A stretch of DNA of 64,000 bases from Lysinibacillus sphaericus (GCF_006864135.1 NZ_SADV01000001.1:310001-374000), one strand, 5' to 3'; counted from the stretch's first letter, positions 36,571 through 45,549 are shown. Numbers and translations: made by a program. The notes: generated by a model not told the origin, from the sequence alone.

Positions 36571-36807
36571 ATGGCTCGTTTAGCTGCATTTATTGTAATG
36601 CTTATTCCAGGTCTTATGGCTGCAGGTGGCATTAAATTTATGCGTGATACATTATTTGGTAAGCTCATTTCACCTTTCCCATTTTTATGGCTACAATTCG
36701 TCGTTGGCATTATTCTCTTTGTTATAGGCTTTGGCTTTTTCGCAGGATTCTTACTCCACCGCGATCGAAAAAATGGAAAAGTGGCTCCGCGCTTCCAAAA
36801 AAAATAA
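36571..36807 (+). CDS. DUF2627-like small membrane protein
   Basis: A 78-residue protein with two transmembrane helices (AAFIVMLIPGLMAAGGIKFM and FLWLQFVVGIILFVIGFGFF) and a basic tail ending APRFQKK. It matches the short DUF2627 family found in spore formers near the bkd and spo0A regions. ATG 36571 follows AAGGGGGGAC. Function unknown. It has its own strong terminator. Confidence 0.8.
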   Translation: MARLAAFIVMLIPGLMAAGGIKFMRDTLFGKLISPFPFLWLQFVVGIILFVIGFGFFAGFLLHRDRKNGKVAPRFQKK

Positions 36808-36856
36808 AAATAGCTATCCGTTTAAGTTCAAAAGACTTATTGGATAGCTATTTTTA
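36807..36856. terminator. bidirectional terminator
   Basis: AAAATAGCTATCC (36807-36819) and GGATAGCTATTTT (36842-36854) form a perfect 13-bp stem followed by Ts on plus and preceded by As, serving the DUF2627 gene and the convergent phosphodiesterase. Confidence 0.9.
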
Positions 36857-36875
36857 TCTTCATTCATTAGAATGA

Positions 36876-37601
36876 TTAACGTTGCTGTTTCGCAATTACT
36901 TTATCAGGAAAATCAGTAATCCAACCAATCACAGAAGGATGCGGATTCAATAAAAATGTTTCATCCCCATCGATTGCATAATAACGACATGCTTTATTAC
37001 TCGCTACACAAGCCTCCAAATATCTTGGCTTATAGTACCTTTTATGCATATGAACACTGTCAATAGCTTTGTAATCACTAAGCAAATCCCACTTTAATTT
37101 TTTTGTTGCTATAAGTGCTGTTTCATAGTTTGGCTTATATTGTTTCACAATCTCCAGTAGCTCATAGTGAAACGATGAAAAATGACTGCCAACTGGCAAA
37201 GTAAGCCCATGAAGCATTTGAATAAGTGCGTTTTTATTATTAAGAATTGTAGATTTTAATTCGATATTAAGGGGTAGCTGTCGTGAATTTGCCCAAGCTA
37301 AAACTACATCAAACGTCGGGATTTTAAACGTTGAAAACAACCGCCTCCAAGGCTTCCCAAGTTTAAAGCTTACTAGCTCTTCTATCGTACATTCGTTCAC
37401 ATGCTTATTGATGCCAACCAATCTTGACAGCTGTGGATCATGATACACAACTGGAATACCTTCTTTTGAAAGCTGGATATCTAATTCAATTCCATCTGCT
37501 CCAAGCTCTAAAGCCTTTTCAAAAGCCTTCAAAGTATTTTCAAGTGTATACGCTGAAGCCCCCCGATGTGCAAATACAGGAATGAATGATTCCCTAGACA
37601 T
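36876..37601 (-). CDS. glycerophosphodiester phosphodiesterase
   Basis: A 241-residue TIM-barrel GDPD enzyme that splits glycerophosphodiesters into glycerol-3-phosphate and alcohol. FAHRGASAYTLENTLKAFEKAL contains the catalytic first His, GADGIELDIQLSKEGIPVVYHDP the metal-binding Glu/Asp and the second His, and LNIELKS the third acidic strand. There is no signal peptide, so it is cytosolic. It resembles B. subtilis YqiK, also located beside spo0A. It overlaps the FapA-type gene by 8 bp. Confidence 0.92.
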   Translation of the reverse strand: MSRESFIPVFAHRGASAYTLENTLKAFEKALELGADGIELDIQLSKEGIPVVYHDPQLSRLVGINKHVNECTIEELVSFKLGKPWRRLFSTFKIPTFDVVLAWANSRQLPLNIELKSTILNNKNALIQMLHGLTLPVGSHFSSFHYELLEIVKQYKPNYETALIATKKLKWDLLSDYKAIDSVHMHKRYYKPRYLEACVASNKACRYYAIDGDETFLLNPHPSVIGWITDFPDKVIAKQQR

Positions 37602-39165
37602 TTAACTCACCATATTCAAGAAGAAATTTACCATTTGTCACCTTACTTAATAAGGATGATTTTTTGCCAATTTGAATATAGGTACCAGGATGAGCTTCCT
37701 TCGTCACAATAATTTCTTCTTTTCCAGCATGACGCATCTCATCCATTATGAGCTTAACCTCATGATCGATTGTTACTGCATCCGCTTTCAATTTTGTTAA
37801 GCTTTGTTTTGTTTCTTCAAATGTAGCTATTTGTTCCTTAGACATTTTATCAAGGAAAGGCAGTAAGCTTTTAATTTTCCCCTCGCGCTCAGAGATTTCT
37901 GATTGTAGCGACTTAAGCTGTGTAGCCCTCTCTTGCATAATAGAGTATCTTTCTTGTTTATTAACGCTTTCAATGATTAAGTCCGTCCGACGCTCTAAAC
38001 GATTTCCTGAGATGGCAGTGACGATTGTATTTTTAGCTACCGTACGGCCCCCAATAATTTTCCCTTTCCGTTCATCCACAAAAATTGAATGTGCAGTGAG
38101 TTGTGATCCTAATGCGTAAAATCCTATATGAATGCTGTCAGCTGCAACTAGATTTGCTTCATTGACATGCTTAACGAAAATATTTCCGCCTGCCTCTACA
38201 ATAGTTGAGCCTAAACCAAAAATCCCTCCACGAATATAAACGTCTCCTTCAATGGATTTAATAAGTTTGGCACCGCTTACACTTTCAGCACCCTCGATGG
38301 AAATATCTCCAGTAGCAATGACTGTATAGCCTGATGTAACGGTTCCTTTTATACTTAAAGAGCCATTAAATTCAATATTCCCTGTTTCAACGCCAACGTC
38401 TCCATTAATCGGCAAATGTCTATTAACACCGATCATACCTTTGATATCATCTAAGACACCAGCTATTTTAGAACGGATGACAGTTTTCCCATCCTCTTCT
38501 ACTTCATAAGCCGATTTTTTATCGTATCGTATAGGAAAATCACGACCTGGTACAGCAGCCATAATTTCTCCTAGTACATTTTTCCCTGATTTACCTAATG
38601 TTGCAGGGATTTTTTCACCTAGCCAAGAACCTTCTGAAATTTCAGAAATAAAGTTCATGTCATAATAATCAGCTTTCCCATCTTCGCGAATTACTGGCTT
38701 TCTCTCTGGTTTAGGTAAGTATGTAATTTGTGCATCTGTTCCTGCTACAGGTGGTGTACCTTGTGCAATTAAAAATGCTTTTCCTGGATCAATTTTAGAA
38801 ATATCAAAATCTAATATTCCATAAACAATTCCTTCGCTCTCGATTGTTTCCAGAATTTGTTGCGTTAATTTCTCTTTATTCTCTTGTATATAATCATGTG
38901 TTTCATATACAAATATTGAGGCAGACATTTTATCTCGTGCAATTTCTGCTTCAACATTAGGAAGCCAGCGTCCAATTTCAACAGGGCTAGTGTTTTCTGT
39001 TGCTAAGACATTTTTTAATATTGAAAAATTTGATAATTTAAGTCGGGGATGACTACGTAAAATACTATCAAATTCTTTTAATGGATAGCCAGCACTGTAA
39101 GTAATCATATAGACCTTACCATTTTCTTCGGTTATTTCGAATTTATCATTTCGAACTAGTATCAA
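37594..39165 (-). CDS. FapA / DUF342 family protein
   Basis: A 523-residue cytosolic protein. An N-terminal ~150-residue region leads into the FapA N-terminal domain (KADYYDMNFISEISEGSWLGEKIPA, GKNVLGEIMAAVPGRDF), followed by a right-handed beta-helix of short repeats (NGDVGVETGNIEFNGSLSI, GDISIEGAESVSGA, GGNIFVKHV) and a C-terminal coiled coil at about 400-470. Members have been linked to polymerisation or cell envelope organisation, but the role is unclear. TTG 39165 follows GGAGGAGG. Confidence 0.85.
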   Translation of the reverse strand: MILVRNDKFEITEENGKVYMITYSAGYPLKEFDSILRSHPRLKLSNFSILKNVLATENTSPVEIGRWLPNVEAEIARDKMSASIFVYETHDYIQENKEKLTQQILETIESEGIVYGILDFDISKIDPGKAFLIAQGTPPVAGTDAQITYLPKPERKPVIREDGKADYYDMNFISEISEGSWLGEKIPATLGKSGKNVLGEIMAAVPGRDFPIRYDKKSAYEVEEDGKTVIRSKIAGVLDDIKGMIGVNRHLPINGDVGVETGNIEFNGSLSIKGTVTSGYTVIATGDISIEGAESVSGAKLIKSIEGDVYIRGGIFGLGSTIVEAGGNIFVKHVNEANLVAADSIHIGFYALGSQLTAHSIFVDERKGKIIGGRTVAKNTIVTAISGNRLERRTDLIIESVNKQERYSIMQERATQLKSLQSEISEREGKIKSLLPFLDKMSKEQIATFEETKQSLTKLKADAVTIDHEVKLIMDEMRHAGKEEIIVTKEAHPGTYIQIGKKSSLLSKVTNGKFLLEYGELNV

Positions 39166-39547
39166 GTTACCTCCTCCTTCCCTCTAACAGTAAGTATATA
39201 CAATCTAATTACATTTGTTTAGAGACAATTGTCACTACCAAGAAAGATTTTACCCATACTTTGTAAGCAATATATTTATATATACCTTTAATTTTTATAT
39301 CGAAATTAGTCGGTTTATACTATAAAAAGGTATGTTTTTACTCAAATTTAAAAATTCCCTTTCACGAATTGAAAAATCCCACCGTTAATAATCAGGAAAT
39401 TCACAAAATCTTTAATAAATTTAAATAATACTAATGTATCTGTCTTAATTTTCATAAACCTACATTAGGCCTTCAATACTAAATGAATATGTCTTGAAAA
39501 CCATTTATCAACTACTCATATAGGCTTCGAATTGAGTTAAAATATAG
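39166..39547. other. AT-rich intergenic stretch, nothing recognised
   Basis: About 380 bp of very AT-rich DNA upstream of the FapA-type gene. I see no open frame with a ribosome site, no long inverted repeat and no match to the repeats elsewhere in the window. Confidence 0.5.
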
Positions 39548-39742
39548 CTACGAGTCATTCTCTAGAATAACCTCAATGCGAATATGAGCGCCAAGTTGAT
39601 CGAAATTCAGGAGCTGTTCACGTGTCATATAGTACACACTAATGCTTCCATTAATTCCAAGTCGCATCTCAAATAAATTTTCTTCTATCTGCGTTATTTC
39701 TAACGAGTTATTTTCGTCAAGCTGTAAGTTTACACTTTTCAT
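39548..39742 (-). CDS. hypothetical small protein, 64 aa
   Basis: Acidic soluble peptide beginning MKSVNLQLDENNSLEITQIE and alternating hydrophobic and polar residues like a beta-sheet. ATG 39742 follows GGGTGA. Not recognised. It sits alone between AT-rich DNA and repeat copy C. Confidence 0.55.
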   Translation of the reverse strand: MKSVNLQLDENNSLEITQIEENLFEMRLGINGSISVYYMTREQLLNFDQLGAHIRIEVILENDS

Positions 39743-39811
39743 ATGTTATCACCCAATATAATTATATACGTTCAAGCAAAGATAAACGATCCACAGTATT
39801 GTTGACCGATC

Positions 39812-40013
39812 AATTATGCTTCGGCATAATTGCGTCTGGAATCGATGCTTCACCAAGAAACTACTTTCCGATTCCATGACATCCGCCGAGGCTTTAACTT
39901 CTTTCAGCAAGTGGTTTGGTAGCGACAGGTACAGGTATTTGGATACCCGCTGAAAAGTAACTTAACATTCATCTCACCACCAATAGATGTGGGACTTTTG
40001 CTGAAAGAAGTTA
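39812..40013. repeat. dispersed repeat with UUCG hairpin, full copy C
   Basis: It opens with AATTATGC-TTCG-GCATAATT (39812-39831), a stem with the ultra-stable C(UUCG)G loop. Then come TTTCCGATTCCATGACATCC, GAGGCTTTAACTT and, at the end, GCTGAAAGAAGTTA (40000-40013), which pairs with TAACTTCTTTCAGC (39895-39908). Its end touches the stop of the PH-domain gene. Confidence 0.8.
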
Positions 40014-40019
40014 TATTTA

Positions 40020-40400
40020 TTACTTTCCTAATACATATTCCGCTAACACACTTTGAATTTTATAGATGTTAGTTGATTTATTAAAGTTTTTCTGAATCGG
40101 TAATTCACTACCTGAAACCCAAATTTTCAACTCTGCATCTAAATCAAACGTTCCCGCAGTTTCTACTGAAAAATGAAGAATACTCTTATATGGAATTGAA
40201 TGATATTGCATTTTCTTCCCAGTTACTCCTTGTTTATCGATTAAGATAAGTCTTTTATCCGTAAAAATAAAAGTGTCTCTTATAATTTTATAGGCATGTT
40301 TAATTGTTTCGTGAGGTGTTAATAAATCTTTAACTTCTTCCCGTAATTTTTCTAGATTTACTTCACTTGCATTACCTATTATCCCATCAAATAAACCCAT
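40020..40400 (-). CDS. bacterial PH-domain protein (bPH family)
   Basis: A 126-residue protein with the bacterial PH-like signature: HETIKHAYKIIRDTFIFTDKRLILID, then GKKMQYHSIPYKSILHFSVETAGTFDLDAELKIW and a C-terminal helix. Such proteins are small cytosolic beta-barrels of unknown role. ATG 40400 follows GGAGGAATT. Monocistronic, with a dispersed repeat directly downstream. Confidence 0.85.
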   Translation of the reverse strand: MGLFDGIIGNASEVNLEKLREEVKDLLTPHETIKHAYKIIRDTFIFTDKRLILIDKQGVTGKKMQYHSIPYKSILHFSVETAGTFDLDAELKIWVSGSELPIQKNFNKSTNIYKIQSVLAEYVLGK

Positions 40401-40725
40401 TTTAATTCCTCCTCCAAATGTCCATTCTTCATTTAAAATATGAGATTATTTTTCCATAAATTCAATGTAAATCTGCTGCAGTTAACCTTTACCTACGTGT
40501 ATTAGCATAAAACGTCAGGTTAGGCGGCTTAAAAAAGTAAGTACATTTAGATTTTTACAGAACAATCCAACATATACGTTCAATTTTGATTTTTAGACAT
40601 TAAAAATACGCCCTCTTAAACAGTCGGCGCAAACTGTCTAAAAAAAGCGTTAAAATTTTTGCTACGTTACTTAACTTTGATTTACCGGTCAATCTCCGCC
40701 AAACCAAACGCTATAAAGGATCACA

Positions 40726-40821
40726 GCTATTCCTTTCACTGTTATCGAAGACTATAAGACTGGAGAAAATGAAGAAGTCATTGATTTCAGTGAGAAAAGA
40801 TTCGAAAAGATTTATTTCTAA
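40726..40821 (+). pseudogene. 5'-truncated remnant of an unknown gene
   Basis: An open frame without a start codon reads AIPFTVIEDYKTGENEEVID then FSEKRFEKIYF and a TAA, followed at once by a strong terminator. This looks like the C terminus of a lost gene. The rest of the gap 40401-40845 shows only a short GCGCAAACTGTCT-type inverted motif. Confidence 0.4.
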
Positions 40822-40845
40822 AAAGCCGAGATTCGGCTTTTTTTA
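40821..40845 (+). terminator. terminator left by the truncated gene
   Basis: AAAAGCCGA (40821-40829) pairs with TCGGCTTTT (40833-40841), then TTTT. Confidence 0.85.
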
Positions 40846-41148
40846 TTAAGCTTCAGAAATTCCTATCCCAAAGCTAACTAATAATAAAAATATAGTCAAA
40901 ATTACAAAACATAGACTATTGACAAAGACACTTAAGATTATAATATTTGTTTTTTTAGTTCTAATCCCCATCACCATTGAAACAATAAATCCAATATCTA
41001 TTAATGCTAATAGCCATAAACAAATAGTTAGGAATGGTTCATTCACGAAACGACTAATAAAGAAAACTGCAAAAGTAGCTATGACTAATATAAGCGTAAA
41101 GATTATTGGCCTCGATTCTTTGCGAATAACTTGAAGATCACTTTCCAT
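40846..41148 (-). CDS. small membrane protein, 100 aa
   Basis: Three hydrophobic helices (IIFTLILVIATFAVFFI, LTICLWLLALIDIGFIVSMV, IIILSVFVNSLCFVILTIFL) after a short charged N terminus, MESDLQVIRKESR. ATG 41148 follows GAGGTGATTTTG. The open frame continues upstream into a stray copy of the APH gene, but those codons are an accident of the duplication. Function unknown. Confidence 0.65.
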   Translation of the reverse strand: MESDLQVIRKESRPIIFTLILVIATFAVFFISRFVNEPFLTICLWLLALIDIGFIVSMVMGIRTKKTNIIILSVFVNSLCFVILTIFLLLVSFGIGISEA

Positions 41149-41242
41149 CAAAATCACCTCTCTGTATCTTTCATAACTGATTATCTTATATTTTTTTGCT
41201 ATACAAATAGCTGGTCTAACTTTACTTAATATTATTAATAAG

Positions 41243-41403
41243 TCTCCATGAATCCACTTCGTCTGATTATGATCCAACCCATTAATTTTTCAATTGACGG
41301 GCATAGTTCATCATATATTTTTGGTAAGTTTTCATGTAAAAGTTCTTTTGTATCTATCCATAACCTATCTAATACGAAACGATTATGACGCGCTGGCTCA
41401 TAA
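41243..41403 (-). pseudogene. partial duplicate of the APH-family gene
   Basis: These 161 bp match 42365-42526 almost exactly (a few substitutions plus a 1-base deletion near 41279 that breaks the frame). The fragment covers only the middle of the kinase gene up to the Brenner motif (DHNQTKWIHGDL). It marks a recent local duplication or a recombination scar. Confidence 0.85.
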
Positions 41404-41418
41404 GGTCATACTGACGTT

Positions 41419-41610
41419 CTAGCTCGTACTGATACACGTAATCAAAGTGTCTCCAACATATAGCGTCATTCTCGTAACTCCAACAAATTGTGCGACCTGA
41501 TCTTGCGTCAAATATCCGTCATTTTGAGCGAGTAGATCAATCGCAGTAACCTTTAATTCATGTCTCTTTAGTTCGCGCATAAGGCGGGATATCTCTGCAT
41601 CTGATACCAC
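41419..41610 (-). pseudogene. truncated phage-like helix-turn-helix gene
   Basis: The frame contains ALDLL-like AIDLLAQNDGYLTQDQVAQF and VGVTRMTLY, the helix-turn-helix pattern of phage small-terminase-like or phBC6A51-type proteins, where the family continues with a Trp-Arg motif. Here it switches to VGDTLITCISTS and stops, so it is cut off or frameshifted. A GTG start with no ribosome site adds doubt that it is expressed. Confidence 0.5.
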
Positions 41611-41649
41611 ATACGATTTCTAGAATCATTTTCCGACTATCACCTAATC

Positions 41650-41696
41650 ACCTTCTTTAAAAAGAGGGCAAGTACCGCTATAAAAGCAGATACCTG
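41650..41696 (-). terminator. probable terminator hairpin
   Basis: GGGCAAGTACCGCT pairs with AGCaGATACCTGCCC around ATAAA; on minus it runs into CTCTTTTTAA. It separates the phage-like remnant from the DNA to its right. Confidence 0.5.
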
Positions 41697-41908
41697 CCCG
41701 TTATATTACACAATAAACATTACTGATATAGACCATATGATAAGAACGAATGAGAGAGTAAGGAAAAAAGTGTTTACTTTAGTTTCTTTATCATTTTTAA
41801 TTTTTCTAATTATATTTACAAGATTTAAACAAAAAATAATCCCTAAGAACAGCATTACAAATAAACATTATACACGAAATTGGAAAATATGGTTTTATCC
41901 ACTAAAAC

Positions 41909-42036
41909 TCATTGCAATCCTTTAAACAAAACTTGTGTCGCCTGCCTTTCGATTAATTTCGCTAGTTGATACGCAATCTTTTCGATGTCATACGTTACTG
42001 TAAACGAATCATTACGACGTCTCCGAATAAAGAACA
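41909..42036 (-). pseudogene. 5'-truncated phage-like gene remnant
   Basis: Directly after the APH stop, an open frame with no start codon reads RRRRNDSFTVTYDIEKIAYQ then LAKLIERQATQVLFKGLQ and a stop. The sequence is protein-like and lies next to the phage-like helix-turn-helix remnant. A plus-strand frame at 41737-41925 over the same DNA lacks a ribosome site and I do not call it. Confidence 0.4.
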
Positions 42037-42042
42037 GAACTT

Positions 42043-42894
42043 CTATAAGCTTCTTATATATTTAATAATTTTATAAAAATAAAGGATGTGCTCTTTAGTT
42101 GATTGAGTATCGACTTTCAATAAACTTAAAATTCCTTTAACATACCAAAGTTCTAACGTTTGGTAGAACTCATTCAAATTAACCGAAACGTCATATTCTG
42201 CTAAAAATACTTGAGTGTATGTATCAATTTCCTCTAAATTCTGAGGTAAATATGACGCAAAAATGGCTACTAAATCAAAATATCTAGGTCCTTTCCGTGC
42301 CTCACTAAAATCGATGAAGCAAACATTTCGTTCAGCAGTTAACAAAATATTCCACGCACCTAGATCTCCATGAATCCACTTCGTCTGATTATGATCCAAC
42401 ACCATTAATTTTTCAATTGATGGGCATAGTTCATCATATATTTTTGGTAAGTTTTCATGTAAAAGTTCTTTTGTATCTATCCATAACCTATCTAATGCGA
42501 AACGATTATGACGCGCTGGTTCATAATGAAAATCCCTTAAATATTCTTGCAACATCTGATAAGTATTTAAAACCTTTTGCAAAGGAGCTTTTTCGTTTAC
42601 TGAAGGTACGTAAACCTGTATTTGAAATAAATTTTTATCTATTTGAGTAAATGGCCCATCAAACTTTGAAGTTAAAATCTCACTCACAATATTTTTATTT
42701 TTTGTTCTAATATGTTGTATAAGTTTATATTCAAAGTAAGCCTGCTCTTTCGTATCAACGGATTTCAAAATATATTTTTCCGAAGTTTTTGTATGCAATA
42801 AAAAGGTTGAAGCTGTTTTTCCATTAGTTAATAAAGTTTCATTTGTAATTGTAGGTATATCAAATTCCTTTACTATTTCTAAAAAATAATCCAT
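42043..42894 (-). CDS. aminoglycoside phosphotransferase-fold kinase
   Basis: A 283-residue APH/choline-kinase-fold protein. KYILKSVDTKEQAYFEYKLI holds the ATP lysine region, TKWIHGDLGAWNILL is the catalytic Brenner motif (His-Gly-Asp, Asn), and VCFIDFSEARKGPRYFDL the metal-binding Asp. Many such proteins phosphorylate spore-coat precursors, choline or sugars rather than antibiotics; nothing here identifies the substrate. ATG 42894 follows GAGGAGCG. It stands in a patch of phage-like debris and a partial copy of it lies about 1 kb away. Confidence 0.8.
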   Translation of the reverse strand: MDYFLEIVKEFDIPTITNETLLTNGKTASTFLLHTKTSEKYILKSVDTKEQAYFEYKLIQHIRTKNKNIVSEILTSKFDGPFTQIDKNLFQIQVYVPSVNEKAPLQKVLNTYQMLQEYLRDFHYEPARHNRFALDRLWIDTKELLHENLPKIYDELCPSIEKLMVLDHNQTKWIHGDLGAWNILLTAERNVCFIDFSEARKGPRYFDLVAIFASYLPQNLEEIDTYTQVFLAEYDVSVNLNEFYQTLELWYVKGILSLLKVDTQSTKEHILYFYKIIKYIRSL

Positions 42895-43196
42895 AAATTA
42901 TCGCTCCTCTTGGCAAATTAAGTTGCTTCTAAGTTAAATGTTGGGGTGTATTTAGCACACTAACCTAGATGAACTCCGATTTCTTTATACTTCAAATTAA
43001 AAAAAGTAATCGCAGCTTCGAAAGCCATATGCATTCCGTTACATCACTTTTTGTAATCGTGGGATATTCATGTTAAAATTCATGCACAGTTCACCTTCTT
43101 ATTACTTGTTTCTCGACAATTCAAGTATATATAAAACAGCGAATCTGTGCTTTTTATATGCGTGTAATTGTGTGAATACATTATAGAATCAAAAAA
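42895..43196. other. intergenic DNA with possible minus-strand coding debris
   Basis: I see no intact gene. On minus, MNIPRLQKVM and then, after a stop, HMAFEAAITFFNLKYKEIG read like broken codons of a lost gene near 42960-43070, but this is weak. Confidence 0.3.
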
Positions 43197-43239
43197 AAAC
43201 ACCTCCATGAATGGGAATTCCCCATAAATGAATGTGTTT
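43197..43239 (-). terminator. terminator after spo0A
   Basis: AAACAC (43197-43202) pairs with GTGTTT (43234-43239) around an inner GGGAATTCCC palindrome; on minus the stem runs into nine Ts. Confidence 0.75.
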
Positions 43240-43351
43240 CATAGTTTAATTCACTTAATTAACATTAAAGTTATATGATCTCAGTAATTAGTCGGTATAA
43301 ATTCAATGAATTCTCTCTAAATAAGTCCTGTAATCCCTTGTAACTCTAGCC

Positions 43352-44143
43352 TTAACTCGCCATCATGTCGATGCGAATCTTGTCTGCAATCATGGCGATG
43401 AATTCACTATTTGTCGGCTTCGATTTTAAATGATGTACCGTATAACCAAACATCGACGAAATTGATTCATAATTGCCACGGTTCCACGCGACTTCAATGG
43501 CATGACGAATCGCACGTTCAACTCGTGATGGCGTTGTATTGAATTTTTTAGCAATTTCCGGATATAAAATTTTTGTCACAGAGCCTAATAACTCGATATC
43601 TTCGAACACCATTTGGATAGCTTCTCGCAAATAAGAGTAACCTTTAATATGAGCAGGAACGCCGATTTCTTTAATAATGGCTGTAATCGTGCTATCTAAT
43701 TGATGTTGATTTAATTTTTGAGGTGCCGCTGGTTGTAAAACACTTGTCTTTTTAGGAAGTGTAGCCTTCTGCCCAGCACAATGTAAGATCTTTTGAACCA
43801 ATTGATCAAATTCAAATGGCTTTAGCATGAAATAGGATGCACCTAGGTCTACAGCCTGTTTCATCACATCTTCTTGGCCAAAAGCAGTTAACATTATAAC
43901 TTGAATTGATGACATTCGTTCATTTTGATACATCGACTCTAAAACAGCTAACCCATCAAGATGCGGCATTATAATATCTAGAAGCAAAATATCTGGTGTG
44001 AATTCTTCTAGCATTTGTAAACAAACTTTGCCGTTTGAAGCAGTTGCAATTATTTCAATTTCAGGATGCCCTTGAAAATACTGCTCCATCGTTTTTAACA
44101 ACTCACGATTATCATCTGCAATCGCTACTTTAACCTTTGTCAT
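43352..44143 (-). CDS. spo0A: sporulation master regulator Spo0A
   Basis: Response regulator (263 aa) that receives phosphate from the phosphorelay and switches on sporulation. The receiver domain has the acidic pocket IADDNREL (about residues 8-15), the phosphorylated Asp in [14 protein letters not shown] (about 56) and the Lys in [10 protein letters not shown]. After a linker, the output domain from about residue 145 carries the invariant recognition helix [21 protein letters not shown] 44143 follows AGGAGGAATTTA. A 0A box lies upstream, so it is likely autoregulated. Confidence 0.98.
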   Translation of the reverse strand: MTKVKVAIADDNRELLKTMEQYFQGHPEIEIIATASNGKVCLQMLEEFTPDILLLDIIMPHLDGLAVLESMYQNERMSSIQVIMLTAFGQEDVMKQAVDLGASYFMLKPFEFDQLVQKILHCAGQKATLPKKTSVLQPAAPQKLNQHQLDSTITAIIKEIGVPAHIKGYSYLREAIQMVFEDIELLGSVTKILYPEIAKKFNTTPSRVERAIRHAIEVAWNRGNYESISSMFGYTVHHLKSKPTNSEFIAMIADKIRIDMMAS

Positions 44144-44225
44144 TTAAATTCCTCCTTTTGAACTGCTTTGAATTACCCCAAAGCGTCACCTATCCCCTAA
44201 TGCAATTTTTGCACACTTTGGAATT

Positions 44226-44232
44226 TTCGACA
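44226..44232 (-). promoter_or_regulatory. 0A box upstream of spo0A
   Basis: TGTCGAA on the minus strand, the consensus Spo0A site, about 85 bp before the start codon. A near match, TGTCGAT, lies about 65 bp further upstream (around 44294-44300). Confidence 0.6.
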
Positions 44233-44453
44233 TTTTTGGTTTAAAAACCTTTTCAATTTCCAAAAATGAGTATGTAGTCCGATACTTTCTTTTTATATCG
44301 ACAAGTTATGATAAATACCTGTAAAGCTTCGAATGCTTATATCATTTATTTTAGTGAAAAAACGGAGATAAAACTACAGTTTTTTTAAAGTGTCGCTAAT
44401 CACTTCATAAATAAACGAAATACTTGATGAACAAGATATTTTTATGAAAGAAT

Positions 44454-44476
44454 GGAGCTACCTTTTCGGCAGCTCC
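44454..44476 (-). terminator. hairpin after spoIVB
   Basis: GGAGCT (44454-44459) and AGCTCC (44471-44476) with inner ACC/GGC pairing; the U tract on minus is weak. Confidence 0.5.
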
Positions 44477-44481
44477 TTCGT

Positions 44482-45429
44482 TTAAGATGATTTTTTTAAC
44501 ATTTCTGCTACTGTAAGCGCTGCTCCCTTTTTTGGCTCCTCCACAAACATATGTGTAACCGCACCTACAAAAAGACCGTCTTGAATGATAGGACTGCCAC
44601 TCATCCCCTGCAAAATACCACCTGTTTTTTCAATGAGCTTCTTGTCAGTTACTATGAATTCAAGGCGTTCATTTTCAACCTTGGTAATTTCAATTGAAAA
44701 AGTTTCTACCTTACTGCCCTCAATCGCAGTATAGATTTCAGCCTTCCCTGTTTTTATATCCTTTTCATGCATAATTTCAATTGCTTTAGGCAAACTTTGT
44801 TGATAACCGTCTTCCCAACGGCCAAAAATTCCATAAACTGTATTTTTATCGATACTCCCTAATCGATTATGGTGTTTTTCAATGGAGGATATTTTATAGC
44901 CAGGCTGACCAGGTATGCTTTTACGAATTTGTTGAATCGAAGCTAAAAAAATGGAGCCAGCATGGAAAATAGGGGCTTCTTGTAACGTTGAATCAACGAT
45001 TTGGTGGCCTAATGCACCGTAATTTTTTGTCTCTGGATCAATGTATGTCAATGTTCCTACTCCATCTGTTTCATCTTTTAGAAAGGAAATAACATGTTCT
45101 GCTTCTTGCTCCTGTAAATCAAGTGTCATTTCTTTTCCTTCACTTTTTATCGTCCATTTCTGTTGTCCTTGCCGAGCAACAGCTTTTTTGGCATCTACAA
45201 GTGTTTTTACTGTAATATCATTTATTTTTTCAATTACAGCGCCTCCTTTCATCCACTGATTGGAAGCTAACAGCACATCATGTGCTACAAATACATGTGA
45301 TAGCTGAAGTTGAATACCAATTGCTTCGCCCATCGGAATTAGCTTTTTTGCGGCAAAAGCCTTTACGGGCATGAATAATAAAACGATGAGCATAGGCAAA
45401 ATGACAAATTGACGCCAACGACGATACAT
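44482..45429 (-). CDS. spoIVB: SpoIVB signalling serine peptidase, short form
   Basis: Forespore protease that crosses to the intermembrane space and triggers pro-sigma-K processing in the mother cell. Signal-anchor at about residues 8-26. A reduced PDZ-like region follows (KGGAVIEKINDITVKTLVDAKK), then the peptidase domain with catalytic His in YGALGHQIVD, the conserved TDKKLIEKTGG acidic segment, and the nucleophile in GMSGSPIIQDG. At 315 residues it is about 110 shorter than the B. subtilis protein (about 426): most of the N-terminal extracytoplasmic part is missing and the PDZ domain is compressed. All catalytic motifs are present, so it should be active. ATG 45429 follows GGAGGTG. Confidence 0.93.
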   Translation of the reverse strand: MYRRWRQFVILPMLIVLLFMPVKAFAAKKLIPMGEAIGIQLQLSHVFVAHDVLLASNQWMKGGAVIEKINDITVKTLVDAKKAVARQGQQKWTIKSEGKEMTLDLQEQEAEHVISFLKDETDGVGTLTYIDPETKNYGALGHQIVDSTLQEAPIFHAGSIFLASIQQIRKSIPGQPGYKISSIEKHHNRLGSIDKNTVYGIFGRWEDGYQQSLPKAIEIMHEKDIKTGKAEIYTAIEGSKVETFSIEITKVENERLEFIVTDKKLIEKTGGILQGMSGSPIIQDGLFVGAVTHMFVEEPKKGAALTVAEMLKKSS

Positions 45430-45517
45430 ACGACACCTCCTTTTTATTTTTGTCTTTTTACTATGTGTTTTTGTGGCGTTCTTATAAGCGGTAAATATTT
45501 GCGCAAAAAGAAAAAAC

Positions 45518-45540
45518 CCAGAAACAACGAGTGTTTCTGG
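45518..45540 (-). terminator. terminator after recN
   Basis: CCAGAAAC (45518-45525) and GTTTCTGG (45533-45540); on minus followed by GTTTTTTC. Confidence 0.85.
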
Positions 45541-45549
45541 ATTCTTTTG

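Noticed and set aside
41737..41925. 62-codon plus-strand frame
   Set aside because: No ribosome site, no recognisable features beyond one hydrophobic stretch, and it overlaps a better minus-strand remnant.
42043..42894. Calling the APH-fold gene an antibiotic resistance gene
   Set aside because: Only general kinase motifs are visible; most chromosomal members of this fold in spore formers have other substrates.
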